The translations under genes and the position numbers were made by a program. Below are positions 1 through 7,120 of a stretch of 64,000 nt of DNA, piece by piece (position 1 is the first letter of the stretch; every line of letters starts with the position of its first letter). Source of the stretch: Naasia sp. SYSU D00948 (lineage in GTDB: Bacteria; Actinomycetota; Actinomycetes; Actinomycetales; Microbacteriaceae); the NCBI RefSeq assembly GCF_017916515.1, contig NZ_JAFMTA010000001.1, positions 434,001 to 498,000 of the forward strand. The letters are read 5' to 3'. Under the pieces are notes generated by a model. That model worked only from the letters and a program-made list of their open reading frames with translations, was not told the origin of the DNA and made no database searches.

Positions 1-680
1 ATGAGCAGGGTGGGGAGATCGATACGGAGTCCACGCCGCGGGCCCGAGGACTTCGGCTCCTGCTCGGCACCGAACTGCTCCGACTGCATCGGGCGCACCG
101 CGATCAGCACGCCGACGACGGCGACCGCCGCGATCACGCCGAAGTGCAGTGCGACCGGGACGTCGAGGGCTTCGGCGACCACTCCGAGCCCGGCGCCGAT
201 CATCGTCCCGAAGCTGAAGAAGGCATGAAAGATCGGCATGATCGCCCGGCCCAGCGCGCGCTCGTTCGCCGCGCCCGAGACGTTCATCGCGACGTCGCAG
301 ATGCCGCTGCCGGCTCCCACGACGGCCAGACCGGCGAACACCACCCAGAAGGCGCCGGCGGTCGCTCCGATCCCGGTCACCGTGAGCCCGACGGCGGCCA
401 GGATCATCATCACGACCATCGTCGGGCGGGCGCCGAAGCGCGCCACGATGCGCCCCGAGGCCAGCAGGCCGATCACCGAGCCGATCGCCATGCCGCTGAT
501 GATCACGCCGACCTCGTTCGTGCTCGCGCCGAGGGAGTCGCGGACCGCGGGGATGCGGGATGCCCAGGTCGCGAAGGCGATGCCGGGCAGCGCGAACATC
601 AGGAAGACCGCATTGCGCCAGTCGACGACCTGGCGGCGCGACAGCTCCTGCACGGCGGCGGGAGGCGACGAGACGGACAT
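1..680 (-). CDS. MFS transporter (YbjJ-like), 3' end outside window
   Basis: Partial gene: the first about 226 residues are present and the frame runs off the left edge. Reading the minus strand from ATG gives a short cytoplasmic N-terminus, the segment DWRNAVFLMFALPGIAFATW, then alternating hydrophobic helices, with the typical MFS loop after helix 2 (GRIVARFGARP). The stretch WASRIPAVRDSLG is characteristic of the YbjJ-like branch of the major facilitator superfamily; substrate is not predictable. A modest Shine-Dalgarno (AAGGGG) precedes the ATG. The gene is divergent from the LacI regulator that starts 82 bases away, and the paired palindromes between them suggest that this regulator controls it. 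The forward-strand frames over the same DNA are codon-bias shadows. Confidence 0.85.
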   Translation of the reverse strand, partial: MSVSSPPAAVQELSRRQVVDWRNAVFLMFALPGIAFATWASRIPAVRDSLGASTNEVGVIISGMAIGSVIGLLASGRIVARFGARPTMVVMMILAAVGLTVTGIGATAGAFWVVFAGLAVVGAGSGICDVAMNVSGAANERALGRAIMPIFHAFFSFGTMIGAGLGVVAEALDVPVALHFGVIAAVAVVGVLIAVRPMQSEQFGAEQEPKSSGPRRGLRIDLPTLL

Positions 681-719
681 GCGGGACCCCTTGAGTGAGA
701 ACTGCGAAGCGAGAGAACC

Positions 720-747
720 TCGAATCGATTCGATCGAACCGATTCGA
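720..747. promoter_or_regulatory. Tandem LacI-type operator in the MFS/LacI divergent promoter
   Basis: Two 14-base palindromes lie head to tail with no gap: TCGAATCGATTCGA (perfect) and TCGAACCGATTCGA (one mismatch). CG-centred palindromes of this size are the usual LacI-family operator form. They sit directly upstream of a TAGGCT -10 box (749-754) that is 8 bases before the GTG of the LacI gene, so a bound repressor would block its own leaderless promoter and probably the divergent transporter promoter. Confidence 0.7.
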
Positions 748-762
748 CTAGGCTAGGGCCTC

Positions 763-1833
763 GTGTCCGACACGGCAACCTCAGGAGCCCGCCCCACACT
801 CGCGGCGGTGGCGGAGCTCGCCGGCGTGTCCGCGTCGACCGCCTCCCTCGCGTTCAGCGGGAGCGGCCCGGTGTCCGCAGCCACTCGCGAACGGGTGCTC
901 GCGGCGGCCGAGCAGCTCGGCTACGGAGGACCGGACCCCCGGGCGGCCGCTCTGCGTCGAGGCCGGAGCGGGGTCGTCGGCGTCGTGATGGAGGACCGTC
1001 TCGCCGACGCGTTCCGGGACCCGATGAACGTCGCCATGCTGGACGGGGTCGCCGACGAGGCGGGCGCGGCCGGTGCGTCCCTGCTGCTCCTGACGGAGTC
1101 GGGCGGCGAGCTCAGCCACCTCACGTCCGCTCCGATGGACGCCGCGATCCTCGTCGGGTGCAGCACGCGCATCGACGAGTCGGTCGACCGGCTGCGGCTT
1201 CGCGGCCTGCCGGTCGTCGCCGTCGAAGCCGAGGAGCGCGCCGGCGTCTTCACCATCGGGCTCGACAACCGCCGGGCGAGCGCCGAGGGCGCCCGCCATC
1301 TGCGCTCCCTCGGCCACGAGCGCGTCGCGGTCGTGGCGCTGCCGCTCCAGCCCTCGAGCGGGTCGGCTCCGCTGCCCGCGGACTGGGAGACACGGACCAC
1401 CTCGCACACCGCGCTCGAGCGGCTGCGCGGTGTGCGCGACGTCTACCCGGAGTTCGACGGCGCCGTCGCGACGGGCAGCACGGTCGACGCGGGGCTCGAG
1501 GCGGGCCGCCTCGTGCTCTCCCTCTCCCCCCGGCCGACCGCCGTGATCGCGCAGAGCGACCTCCTGGCCGTCGGCGTCCTCCGGGCCGCGGAGGAGGCGG
1601 GGCTGAGCATCCCCGACGACCTCAGCGTCCTCGGCTTCGACGGCATCCGCCCGGAGCTCGTCCGGCCCTGGGACCTCACGACGCTCGTCCAGCCCGCCCA
1701 GGAGAAGGGCCGAGCGGCGGGAGCCGCCGTCGTGCGCCTGCTCGCGGGCGAGGAGCCGGCGGCCGCGAGCTTCACCTGCCAGCTGCACGTCGGCCGCACG
1801 ACGGGTCCCGTCACGCGCTCGCTTCCGTCCTAG
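763..1833 (+). CDS. LacI-family transcriptional regulator
   Basis: A 356-residue LacI/GalR-type repressor. The N-terminal helix-turn-helix (residues about 12-60) contains LAAVAELAGVSASTASLAF followed by the hinge-helix region; the ligand domain follows (VVGVVMED, then SVLGFDGIRPE near residue 290 and the closing VQPAQEKG motif). The recognition helix reads ASTASLAFSG where most members have VSRVLNG, so its operator is probably atypical. Start GTG is supported by a TAGGCT -10 box 8 bases upstream and no Shine-Dalgarno, i.e. a leaderless message. Two adjoining palindromes upstream are the likely operators, giving autoregulation and control of the divergent MFS transporter. Effector unknown. Confidence 0.88.
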   Translation: MSDTATSGARPTLAAVAELAGVSASTASLAFSGSGPVSAATRERVLAAAEQLGYGGPDPRAAALRRGRSGVVGVVMEDRLADAFRDPMNVAMLDGVADEAGAAGASLLLLTESGGELSHLTSAPMDAAILVGCSTRIDESVDRLRLRGLPVVAVEAEERAGVFTIGLDNRRASAEGARHLRSLGHERVAVVALPLQPSSGSAPLPADWETRTTSHTALERLRGVRDVYPEFDGAVATGSTVDAGLEAGRLVLSLSPRPTAVIAQSDLLAVGVLRAAEEAGLSIPDDLSVLGFDGIRPELVRPWDLTTLVQPAQEKGRAAGAAVVRLLAGEEPAAASFTCQLHVGRTTGPVTRSLPS

Positions 1834-1838
1834 CCGCG

Positions 1839-2501
1839 TCAGGACGGGGTCTCGTCGCCGCCCACGACCGCCGCGCCGAGGATGTGCGCGAGGGGCGGAC
1901 CGAGCGAGGCCGGCGCGAACCCGAAGCGGCGGACGCCGACGACGCGGAAGCCGCCGTCCCGGATCACCGCGAGCGTGTCCCGATTCGGGTGGCAGTTGCC
2001 CGCCATGCGCCGCCACAGCGGCGTCACCAGGTCCTCGACACCGGCGAGGAGCGGGTGCTCGGACCGCACGTGCTCGTAGAACAGGAGAGCGCCGCCCGGA
2101 CGGAGAACGCGCCGGAACTCGCGCAGCGCCTGCTCCTGGTCGGTGGCGCTGCAGAGCACGAGACTCGCGACCACCACGTCGGCCGCGCCGTCGGCGACGG
2201 GCAGATCCTCGGCGAGCCCGCTCCGGACCTGGACCGGCACCGGCGCCCGCCCGGCGGCCTGCTCGGAGAGCCCACGGAGGTAGGGGTCGGGCTCGACGGC
2301 GACGACCCGGGTCACTGCCGGCGGGTAGTGCGGGAAGCTGCTGCCGGCTCCGGATCCGACCTCGACCACCGTTCCCGTCGCCGGCGCGAGGAGCTCCCGC
2401 CGATGCCGACCCGCGCCGCGGCGGTCCATCTCGGGGACCGCCTTCGCGAACGCGCGGGCGAACCCCGGATGCGGGGACCAGGTGGGCGGGGTCCGCGGCA
2501 T
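1839..2501 (-). CDS. SAM-dependent class I methyltransferase
   Basis: About 220 residues with a Methyltransf_11-type Rossmann fold. Motif I is VVEVGSGAGSS (residues about 36-46), followed by an acidic end of strand beta-2 (VAVEPDP), LPVADGAADVV for the post-motif strand and LREFRRVLRPGGALLFYEH for the conserved helix and strand. The C-terminal part resembles the UbiE/Methyltransf_11 members annotated METTL7-like. A longer upstream frame exists, but the start at ATG 2501 fits the family length and has a CAGAAT -10-like box 6 bases upstream, consistent with leaderless initiation. Converges with the LacI gene, separated by 5 bases. Substrate unknown. Confidence 0.8.
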   Translation of the reverse strand: MPRTPPTWSPHPGFARAFAKAVPEMDRRGAGRHRRELLAPATGTVVEVGSGAGSSFPHYPPAVTRVVAVEPDPYLRGLSEQAAGRAPVPVQVRSGLAEDLPVADGAADVVVASLVLCSATDQEQALREFRRVLRPGGALLFYEHVRSEHPLLAGVEDLVTPLWRRMAGNCHPNRDTLAVIRDGGFRVVGVRRFGFAPASLGPPLAHILGAAVVGGDETPS

Positions 2502-2551
2502 GCCGACATTCTGTCGAGACAGGCTCCCACCTGGCGACCAGTTCCCCGCCC

Positions 2552-2557
2552 TACCGT
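2552..2557 (+). promoter_or_regulatory. -10 box of the small membrane-protein gene
   Basis: TACCGT matches the actinobacterial TAnnnT -10 consensus and lies 32 bases before the chosen GTG start, giving a short leader that contains a Shine-Dalgarno. No good -35 is visible. Confidence 0.35.
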
Positions 2558-2588
2558 GGCGCAGGGATCCATGGCGAGAGGAGCCATC

Positions 2589-3080
2589 GTGTCGACTCGC
2601 ACCACGGCGCTGGGACGCGCCGCACTGATCGGTATGGCGTGCGGACTGGCAGGAGTGGCCGCCATGACCGCCGGCGAGAAGGCGGAGCAGGCCATCACGA
2701 AGCGCCCGAACTCCTACACCCCGGCTCGGACGCTGCTGACCCTGATGGGCCGGCGGCCGGGGGACGGGCCGCAGTCGCCCGTGTGGAACCACGTGATGCA
2801 CTGGGGCACCGGCGCCGTGCTCGGCGCTCTGCGCGGCGTCTGGGCGGTCACCGGCATCCGGGGAGGGCTCGCCAACGCCCACCACACCGCGGTCCGACTC
2901 GCCTTCGACCAGACCCTCGAAAACGGCACCGGGGCGGGCGCCCCGCCGCCGACGTGGCCCCGTTCGGAGCAGCTCGTCGACGTGGCGCACAAGACCGTGT
3001 ACTCGATCGTGACCGGGATCGCCGCCGACCGGCTGATCCGGCCCGTCCTGGCCTCGCGCCGCGGCACGGTGAGCCATTGA
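2589..3080 (+). CDS. Small membrane-associated protein of unknown function
   Basis: 163 residues from GTG. A hydrophobic segment at residues 9-28 (RAALIGMACGLAGVAAMTAG) is followed by a polar stretch with KRPNSYTPARTL, a conserved-looking HWGTGAVLGALRGVW segment and a final weakly hydrophobic helix. The layout resembles DUF1440/YagU-like inner-membrane proteins, but the match is not certain. GTG 2589 is preferred because GAGAGGAGCC lies just upstream of it; an in-frame ATG at 2571 is the alternative. Converges with the zinc-ribbon gene. Confidence 0.6.
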   Translation: MSTRTTALGRAALIGMACGLAGVAAMTAGEKAEQAITKRPNSYTPARTLLTLMGRRPGDGPQSPVWNHVMHWGTGAVLGALRGVWAVTGIRGGLANAHHTAVRLAFDQTLENGTGAGAPPPTWPRSEQLVDVAHKTVYSIVTGIAADRLIRPVLASRRGTVSH

Positions 3081-3089
3081 CCTCTGGGC

Positions 3090-3329
3090 TCAGCGCGGGC
3101 AGTGCACCCGGGTGGGGACGGTCGCGGTGCCGCGCTCGATGCGGTGCTCAGCCATGAGCCGCCCGCAGATGGGGCAGCGGGGATCCCCCGTGGGCTCGTA
3201 CGGCTGCTCCTTCTTGCCCCGCCCGACCCCGACCTGCGCCGCTCCCGAGAAGTTGTACGTGATCCGGTTCCACAGGTTCCAGAACCCGGGAAGGCCCCGG
3301 TAGGGGTTGGTATCGTCTCGTTCGCGCAC
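3090..3329 (-). CDS. Small zinc-ribbon-like protein
   Basis: 79 residues, soluble. The C-terminal half holds CPICGRLM and, about 25 residues on, a final HCPR, i.e. a CxxC pair plus His/Cys that could bind zinc; the N-terminal half has LPGFWNLWNRITYNFSG. Function not recognised. The GTG start is supported by a TACACT -10 box (minus strand, 3343-3338) 8 bases upstream, so the message would be leaderless. It is divergent from the MarR/OhrR-type gene 31 bases away, and the single inverted repeat between them overlaps this -10, so the regulator probably controls both genes. Confidence 0.65.
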   Translation of the reverse strand: MRERDDTNPYRGLPGFWNLWNRITYNFSGAAQVGVGRGKKEQPYEPTGDPRCPICGRLMAEHRIERGTATVPTRVHCPR

Positions 3330-3332
3330 GAA

Positions 3333-3350
3333 TAGTTAGTGTACTAGCTA
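3333..3350. promoter_or_regulatory. MarR-type operator between divergent leaderless promoters
   Basis: TAGTTAGTGTACTAGCTA is an imperfect 18-base inverted repeat (14 of 18 positions symmetric) and is strikingly AT-rich for this genome. It overlaps the minus-strand -10 (TACACT) and touches the plus-strand -10 (TAAAGT, 3349-3354). A MarR dimer bound here would block both promoters. Confidence 0.65.
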
Positions 3351-3360
3351 AAGTAGGAGG

Positions 3361-3816
3361 GTGGACCTCCTCGCCCTCGACCGCCAGGTCTGCTTCGCCC
3401 TCGCCGCGGCGAGCCGATCCGTTGTCGCCCTCTATCGCCCCGTACTGGAGCCGCTCGGGCTCACCCACCCGCAGTACCTCGTGATGCTCGCGCTCTGGGA
3501 GAAGAGCCCGCGACGGGTCCGGGACATCGCGGACCAGCTCCTCCTCGACTCCGCGACGCTCAGCCCGCTGCTGAAGCGCCTCGAGGCGGCGGGACTCATC
3601 GAGCGCATCCGCGACCCGAAGGACGAGCGCGCCCTGAACGTGACGCTCACGCCGGAGGGCGCAGCCCTCCGGAGCAGAGCGGAGGAGGTCCCGGCTCAGA
3701 TCGTCGGCCGGCTGGGGATGCGGGTCGAGGAGCTCGAGGAGCTCCGCGACCGGCTCAGCCTCCTCCTCGCCGCCACCGAGCGGGCCGGGATCGCTGGCTC
3801 CGCGACGTCCGCGTGA
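3361..3816 (+). CDS. MarR-family regulator, OhrR type (thiol peroxide sensor)
   Basis: 151 residues. The start LDRQVCFALAAASRSV carries the single reactive cysteine (C11) at the place of the OhrR sensing cysteine; LTHPQYLVMLALWE and the winged helix-turn-helix (DIADQLLLDSATLSPLLKRLE, then the RDPKDERALNVTLT wing) follow in normal order. OhrR proteins repress organic-peroxide defence genes until the cysteine is oxidised. No ohr gene is adjacent; the divergent partner is the small zinc-ribbon gene. AGGAGG touches the GTG with zero spacing and cannot act as a Shine-Dalgarno; TAAAGT six bases upstream instead indicates a leaderless message. Confidence 0.87.
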   Translation: MDLLALDRQVCFALAAASRSVVALYRPVLEPLGLTHPQYLVMLALWEKSPRRVRDIADQLLLDSATLSPLLKRLEAAGLIERIRDPKDERALNVTLTPEGAALRSRAEEVPAQIVGRLGMRVEELEELRDRLSLLLAATERAGIAGSATSA

Positions 3817-3831
3817 GGGAACGGGGCCACC

Positions 3832-4848
3832 TCAGGCGCTCTCGCGCACGACGAGCTCCGTCGACAGGGTCATCGCCTCGCGCGGCACCCCGTCGATGAC
3901 GTCCACCAGCAGCGCGACCATCTCCGCGCTGATCCGCGCCCAGGGCTGGCGCATGGTGGTGAGAGCGGGCTCATGGCGGGCCGCCTGGCCCGAGTCGTCG
4001 AACCCTGCCACCGCGAGGTCCTCAGGAACTCGGAGCCCGCGCTTCTGCAGCACTCCCATCGCGCCGATCGCCATCCGGTCGTTCGCCGCGAACACCGCGT
4101 CGAGCCGCGGCGACCGCTCCAGCAGCCGGGACATGGCCGCGGCGCCCGACTCCTCGCTGTAGTCCCCCTCCTCCACGAGCTCGGCGACGAACAGGTCGCC
4201 CATCTCCTCGCGGAACCCCTCGAGCCGGTACTTGCCCCCGGGAGTGTCGTGAGGACCCGCGATCGTGGCGATGCGCCGATGCCCCCGGTCGAGGAGGTAG
4301 CGCGTCATCCCCCGGGCCGAGCCCGCCTCGTCCACGGAGACGGCGGGCACCACGGCCTCGTGACCGAGGGGCACACCACAGCAGACGGTCGGCACCCCGG
4401 CCCGCAGGAGCGACTCGAGCAGCGGATCGGACTCGTGCGACGAGATGAGCATGACCCCGTCGACGTGGCCCGCTCCGACGAAGTGCTCGACGTTCGCCCG
4501 CTCGCTCGCCGTGCCCGCGACGAGCAGGACGAGCGTCATGTCCCGCTGCGCGAGGGCCTCCGCCGCTCCGCGGAGCAGCAGCGCGAACGTCGGATCCTCG
4601 AACAGCAGATGCTGCGGCTCGGTCAGCAGGAAGGCGAGGGATCCGGCCCGGCCCCGAGCGAGGCTCCGCGCGTGATGGTTCGCGGTGTACCCGGTGACCC
4701 GGATGGCCTCCTCCACCGCCGCGCGCGCCTGTGGGGAGACCCAGTGGCCGCCGTTGATGACACGCGAGACCGTGCCGTGGGAGACGCCTGCAGTCCGCGC
4801 GACATCGCGGATGGTGGGCCTGCGCCCGAGGGCCGCGGTGTCGCTCAC
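3832..4848 (-). CDS. LacI-family repressor of the beta-galactoside operon
   Basis: 338 residues. The N-terminus TIRDVARTAGVSHGTVSRVI is a canonical LacI helix-turn-helix, with the hinge ANHHARSLARGR, then the periplasmic-binding-protein-like effector domain (DGVMLISSHESDP, AVFAANDRMAIGAMGVLQ, VAGFDDSGQAARHEPALTT). It is divergent from the GH42 beta-galactosidase gene. The GTG start is 7 bases after a TAGAGT -10 box (minus strand 4861-4856), so it is read as leaderless rather than using the longer upstream frame. An operator copy (4881-4896) lies near its -35, and the opposite copy overlaps the GH42 promoter; both genes should be repressed together and induced by a galactoside or galactose. 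Confidence 0.9.
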   Translation of the reverse strand: MSDTAALGRRPTIRDVARTAGVSHGTVSRVINGGHWVSPQARAAVEEAIRVTGYTANHHARSLARGRAGSLAFLLTEPQHLLFEDPTFALLLRGAAEALAQRDMTLVLLVAGTASERANVEHFVGAGHVDGVMLISSHESDPLLESLLRAGVPTVCCGVPLGHEAVVPAVSVDEAGSARGMTRYLLDRGHRRIATIAGPHDTPGGKYRLEGFREEMGDLFVAELVEEGDYSEESGAAAMSRLLERSPRLDAVFAANDRMAIGAMGVLQKRGLRVPEDLAVAGFDDSGQAARHEPALTTMRQPWARISAEMVALLVDVIDGVPREAMTLSTELVVRESA

Positions 4849-4880
4849 GGCGGTGACTCTACCGCGCGGACGCTCGGTTT

Positions 4881-4896
4881 TGGGACCGGTCACAGT
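4881..4896. promoter_or_regulatory. LacI operator O1 (inverted copy)
   Basis: TGGGACCGGTCACAGT. The core TGGGACCGGTCACA is a near-palindrome centred on C|G with one symmetric mismatch, typical of LacI sites. Its exact reverse complement occurs at 4947-4962. This copy lies at about -35 of the repressor's own leaderless promoter. Confidence 0.75.
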
Positions 4897-4946
4897 CGCG
4901 TAACGGCGTGTGGCGGAGGTGGCGCTCGCCGAAGCGGTGGGGTAGA

Positions 4947-4962
4947 ACTGTGACCGGTCCCA
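4947..4962. promoter_or_regulatory. LacI operator O2 at the GH42 promoter
   Basis: ACTGTGACCGGTCCCA is the exact reverse complement of the site at 4881-4896; centres are 66 bases apart. It overlaps a TAGAAC -10-like box (4943-4948) and the expected transcription start of the beta-galactosidase operon. Two identical sites in opposite orientation suggest either repression of two promoters or loop formation. Confidence 0.75.
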
Positions 4963-4982
4963 GCCTGATCCGATGGAGTATC

Positions 4983-7016
4983 TTGAGCGCCTTCCCTGCA
5001 TTGCCGGGCATCGCCTACGGCGGCGACTACAACCCCGAGCAGTGGCCACGCGAGACCTGGCGCGAGGACGTCGCGCTGATGCGCGAGGCGGGGGTGAACC
5101 TCGTCAGCGTCGGGATCTTTTCGTGGGCCCTCCTCGAGACCAGTGAGGGAGTCTTCGACTTCGCGTGGCTCGACGAGGTGCTCGACCTGCTGCACGAGAA
5201 CGGCATCGCGGTCGACCTCGGCACGCCGACGGCCTCCCCGCCCGCCTGGTTCTTCGCCGCCCATCCCGATGCCCGCGTGAGGAACCGCGATGGCGTCGTG
5301 ATGGGCTTCGGCTCCCGCGGGATGGCCTCCCACTCCTCCCCCGCGTACCGGTCCGCGATCGTCCGCATCGCCCACGCCCTCGCCCGTCGCTACGCCCGCC
5401 ATCCCGCGGTGGTGCTGTGGCACGTGCACAACGAGTACGGCGTCCCGGTCGGGGAGGACTACTCGGAGCAGTCGGTGCGCGCCTTCCAGGGCTGGCTGCT
5501 CGACCGCTACGGGAGCCTCGACGGCCTCAACCGCGCCTGGGGAACCGCCTTCTGGGGCCAGCACTACACCGACTGGGAGCACGTGGGCGCGCCCGCGGCG
5601 GCGCCCTCGGTCGTCAACCCCGCGCAGCGGCTCGACTTCGCCCGCTTCACCGACCACCAGCTCCGCGAGTGCTTCGTCGCCGAGCGCGATGCGATCCGCG
5701 CGCACGCGACGCAGCCGATCACTACGAACTTCATGGCGAACCAGGCCTGGGCGACCGACCTGTGGAAGTGGGCTCCGTTGGTCGACGTGGTCGCCGACGA
5801 CCACTACCTGTGGGCGGCCGACCCCGACGCGCACCTCGGCCTCTCGATCGCCGCCGACCTCTCGCGCTCCCTCGGCGGCGGCGCACCGTGGATCCTGATG
5901 GAGCACTCGACCTCGGCCGTCAACTGGCAGCCGCGCAACATCGCGAAGCGCCCCGGTGAGATGGCCCGCAACTCGCTCGCGCACCTCGGGCGCGGCGCGG
6001 ATGCCATCCTCTTCTTCCAGTGGCGCGCCGGCCGGTCCGGCGCTGAGAAGTTCCACTCGGCGATGCTCCCCCATGCCGGCACCCGGTCGCGGGTATGGCG
6101 GGAGGTCGTCGACCTGGGCGCCAAGCTGGAGCGCCTCGCGGAGGTCCGGTCCTCCGAGGTCGTGGCGGACGTCGCGATTCTGTGGGACTTCGAGTCGTTC
6201 TGGGCCCAGGACCTCGAGTGGCGTCCCTCGGTCGACCTCAGCCACAACGAGCGGATCCGGGCGTACTACGAGCGGCTCTGGCGTGACGGCATCACGGCGG
6301 ACTTCGTCCTCCCCGGTCACGACCTCTCCCGCTACAAGCTCGTCGTCGCGCCCGCGCAGTACCTGCTCAGCGTCGCCGACGCCGCCAACCTCACTCGCTA
6401 CGTCGAGCAGGGCGGCACGCTCCTGGTCTCCTACTTCTCCGGGGTCGTCGACGAGAACGACGCGGTCCACGAGGGCGGCTTCCTCGCTCCCCTGCAGGAC
6501 GCGCTCGGGGTCCTGGTCGAGGAGCACCTCCCGCTGCGCGAGGGCGAGCGCTGCAGCGTGCGCTGGACCGGCGACGACGCCGCGACGCTCCCCGCCGACG
6601 TCTGGCAGGAGGCCCTGCAGCTGCACGGGGCGGAGGTCGTCGCTCGCTACGCCGACGGCCCGGGCGCCGACGGTCCCGCGATCACGCGCCACCGCTTCGG
6701 GTCGGGGACGGGCTGGTACGTCAGCACCCGGCTCGACGCCATCGCCCTGCGCAGGGTGATGACCGACGTCTACGCGGACGCCGGCCTGGTTCCCCGCGGC
6801 CTGCCGGAGGGCCTCGAGGTCGTCACGCGGCACGGCGCCGAGGCCGACTACGTCGTCGCGATCAACCACCTCGAGGTGCCGGCCCGGCTCCCCGCCGACG
6901 GCGTCGAGCTGCTCACGGGCGCCGAGGTGCGCACCTTCCTGGACGTGCCGGCCGGCGAGGTCGCCGTGATCCGCACCGCGCGCAGCGCCGGAGGAGGTGG
7001 TCGCCCGCCCGAGTGA
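4983..7016 (+). CDS. GH42 beta-galactosidase
   Basis: 677 residues, cytoplasmic (no signal peptide), the normal size for GH42. The start motif GIAYGGDYNPEQWP and the TIM-barrel sequence are diagnostic; the acid/base glutamate is E151 in HVHNEYG and the nucleophile is E307 in LMEHSTSAVNW. The trimerisation and C-terminal domains follow (WRPSVDLSHNERIRAYYERL, then DVPAGEVAVI). It hydrolyses terminal beta-galactosides after import. The start is TTG with GGAG four bases upstream; an ATG at 4973 is out of frame. First gene of an operon with a MalEFG-type importer, like the ganA-ganSPQ association in Bacillus, so beta-galacto-oligosaccharides are the likely substrate. Confidence 0.92.
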   Translation: MSAFPALPGIAYGGDYNPEQWPRETWREDVALMREAGVNLVSVGIFSWALLETSEGVFDFAWLDEVLDLLHENGIAVDLGTPTASPPAWFFAAHPDARVRNRDGVVMGFGSRGMASHSSPAYRSAIVRIAHALARRYARHPAVVLWHVHNEYGVPVGEDYSEQSVRAFQGWLLDRYGSLDGLNRAWGTAFWGQHYTDWEHVGAPAAAPSVVNPAQRLDFARFTDHQLRECFVAERDAIRAHATQPITTNFMANQAWATDLWKWAPLVDVVADDHYLWAADPDAHLGLSIAADLSRSLGGGAPWILMEHSTSAVNWQPRNIAKRPGEMARNSLAHLGRGADAILFFQWRAGRSGAEKFHSAMLPHAGTRSRVWREVVDLGAKLERLAEVRSSEVVADVAILWDFESFWAQDLEWRPSVDLSHNERIRAYYERLWRDGITADFVLPGHDLSRYKLVVAPAQYLLSVADAANLTRYVEQGGTLLVSYFSGVVDENDAVHEGGFLAPLQDALGVLVEEHLPLREGERCSVRWTGDDAATLPADVWQEALQLHGAEVVARYADGPGADGPAITRHRFGSGTGWYVSTRLDAIALRRVMTDVYADAGLVPRGLPEGLEVVTRHGAEADYVVAINHLEVPARLPADGVELLTGAEVRTFLDVPAGEVAVIRTARSAGGGGRPPE

Positions 7017-7038
7017 CCTGCCCCACAGCACCCTGCGC

Positions 7039-7056
7039 CCGGACCGTCCGGTCCGG
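7039..7056. other. Intercistronic hairpin between GH42 and the binding-protein gene
   Basis: CCGGACC-GTCC-GGTCCGG forms a perfect 7-base-pair stem, extendable with a bulge by flanking GCGCC/GGCGCC. There is no T-run. It may stabilise or separate transcripts; 15 bases downstream a TAACGGCG octamer repeats one found in the lacI-GH42 promoter region. Confidence 0.4.
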
Positions 7057-7120
7057 CGCCACCACGGTCGTAACGGCGCGATCGACCAGACGCGCCGACC
7101 ACATCTGGAAAAGGAAGAAC

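Noticed and set aside
144-756. Forward-strand open frames over the left edge
   Set aside because: They mirror the codon pattern of the MFS transporter on the minus strand, whose translation has transmembrane helices and family motifs; the forward products are low-complexity Arg/Ala/Asp-rich.
781-2016. Long antisense frame over the LacI gene
   Set aside because: Arg/Gly/Ala-rich shadow with no motif, while the opposite strand encodes a clear LacI protein.
4890-7031. 713-codon antisense frame over the GH42 gene
   Set aside because: Composition is typical of a high-GC antisense shadow; the plus strand has intact GH42 catalytic motifs.
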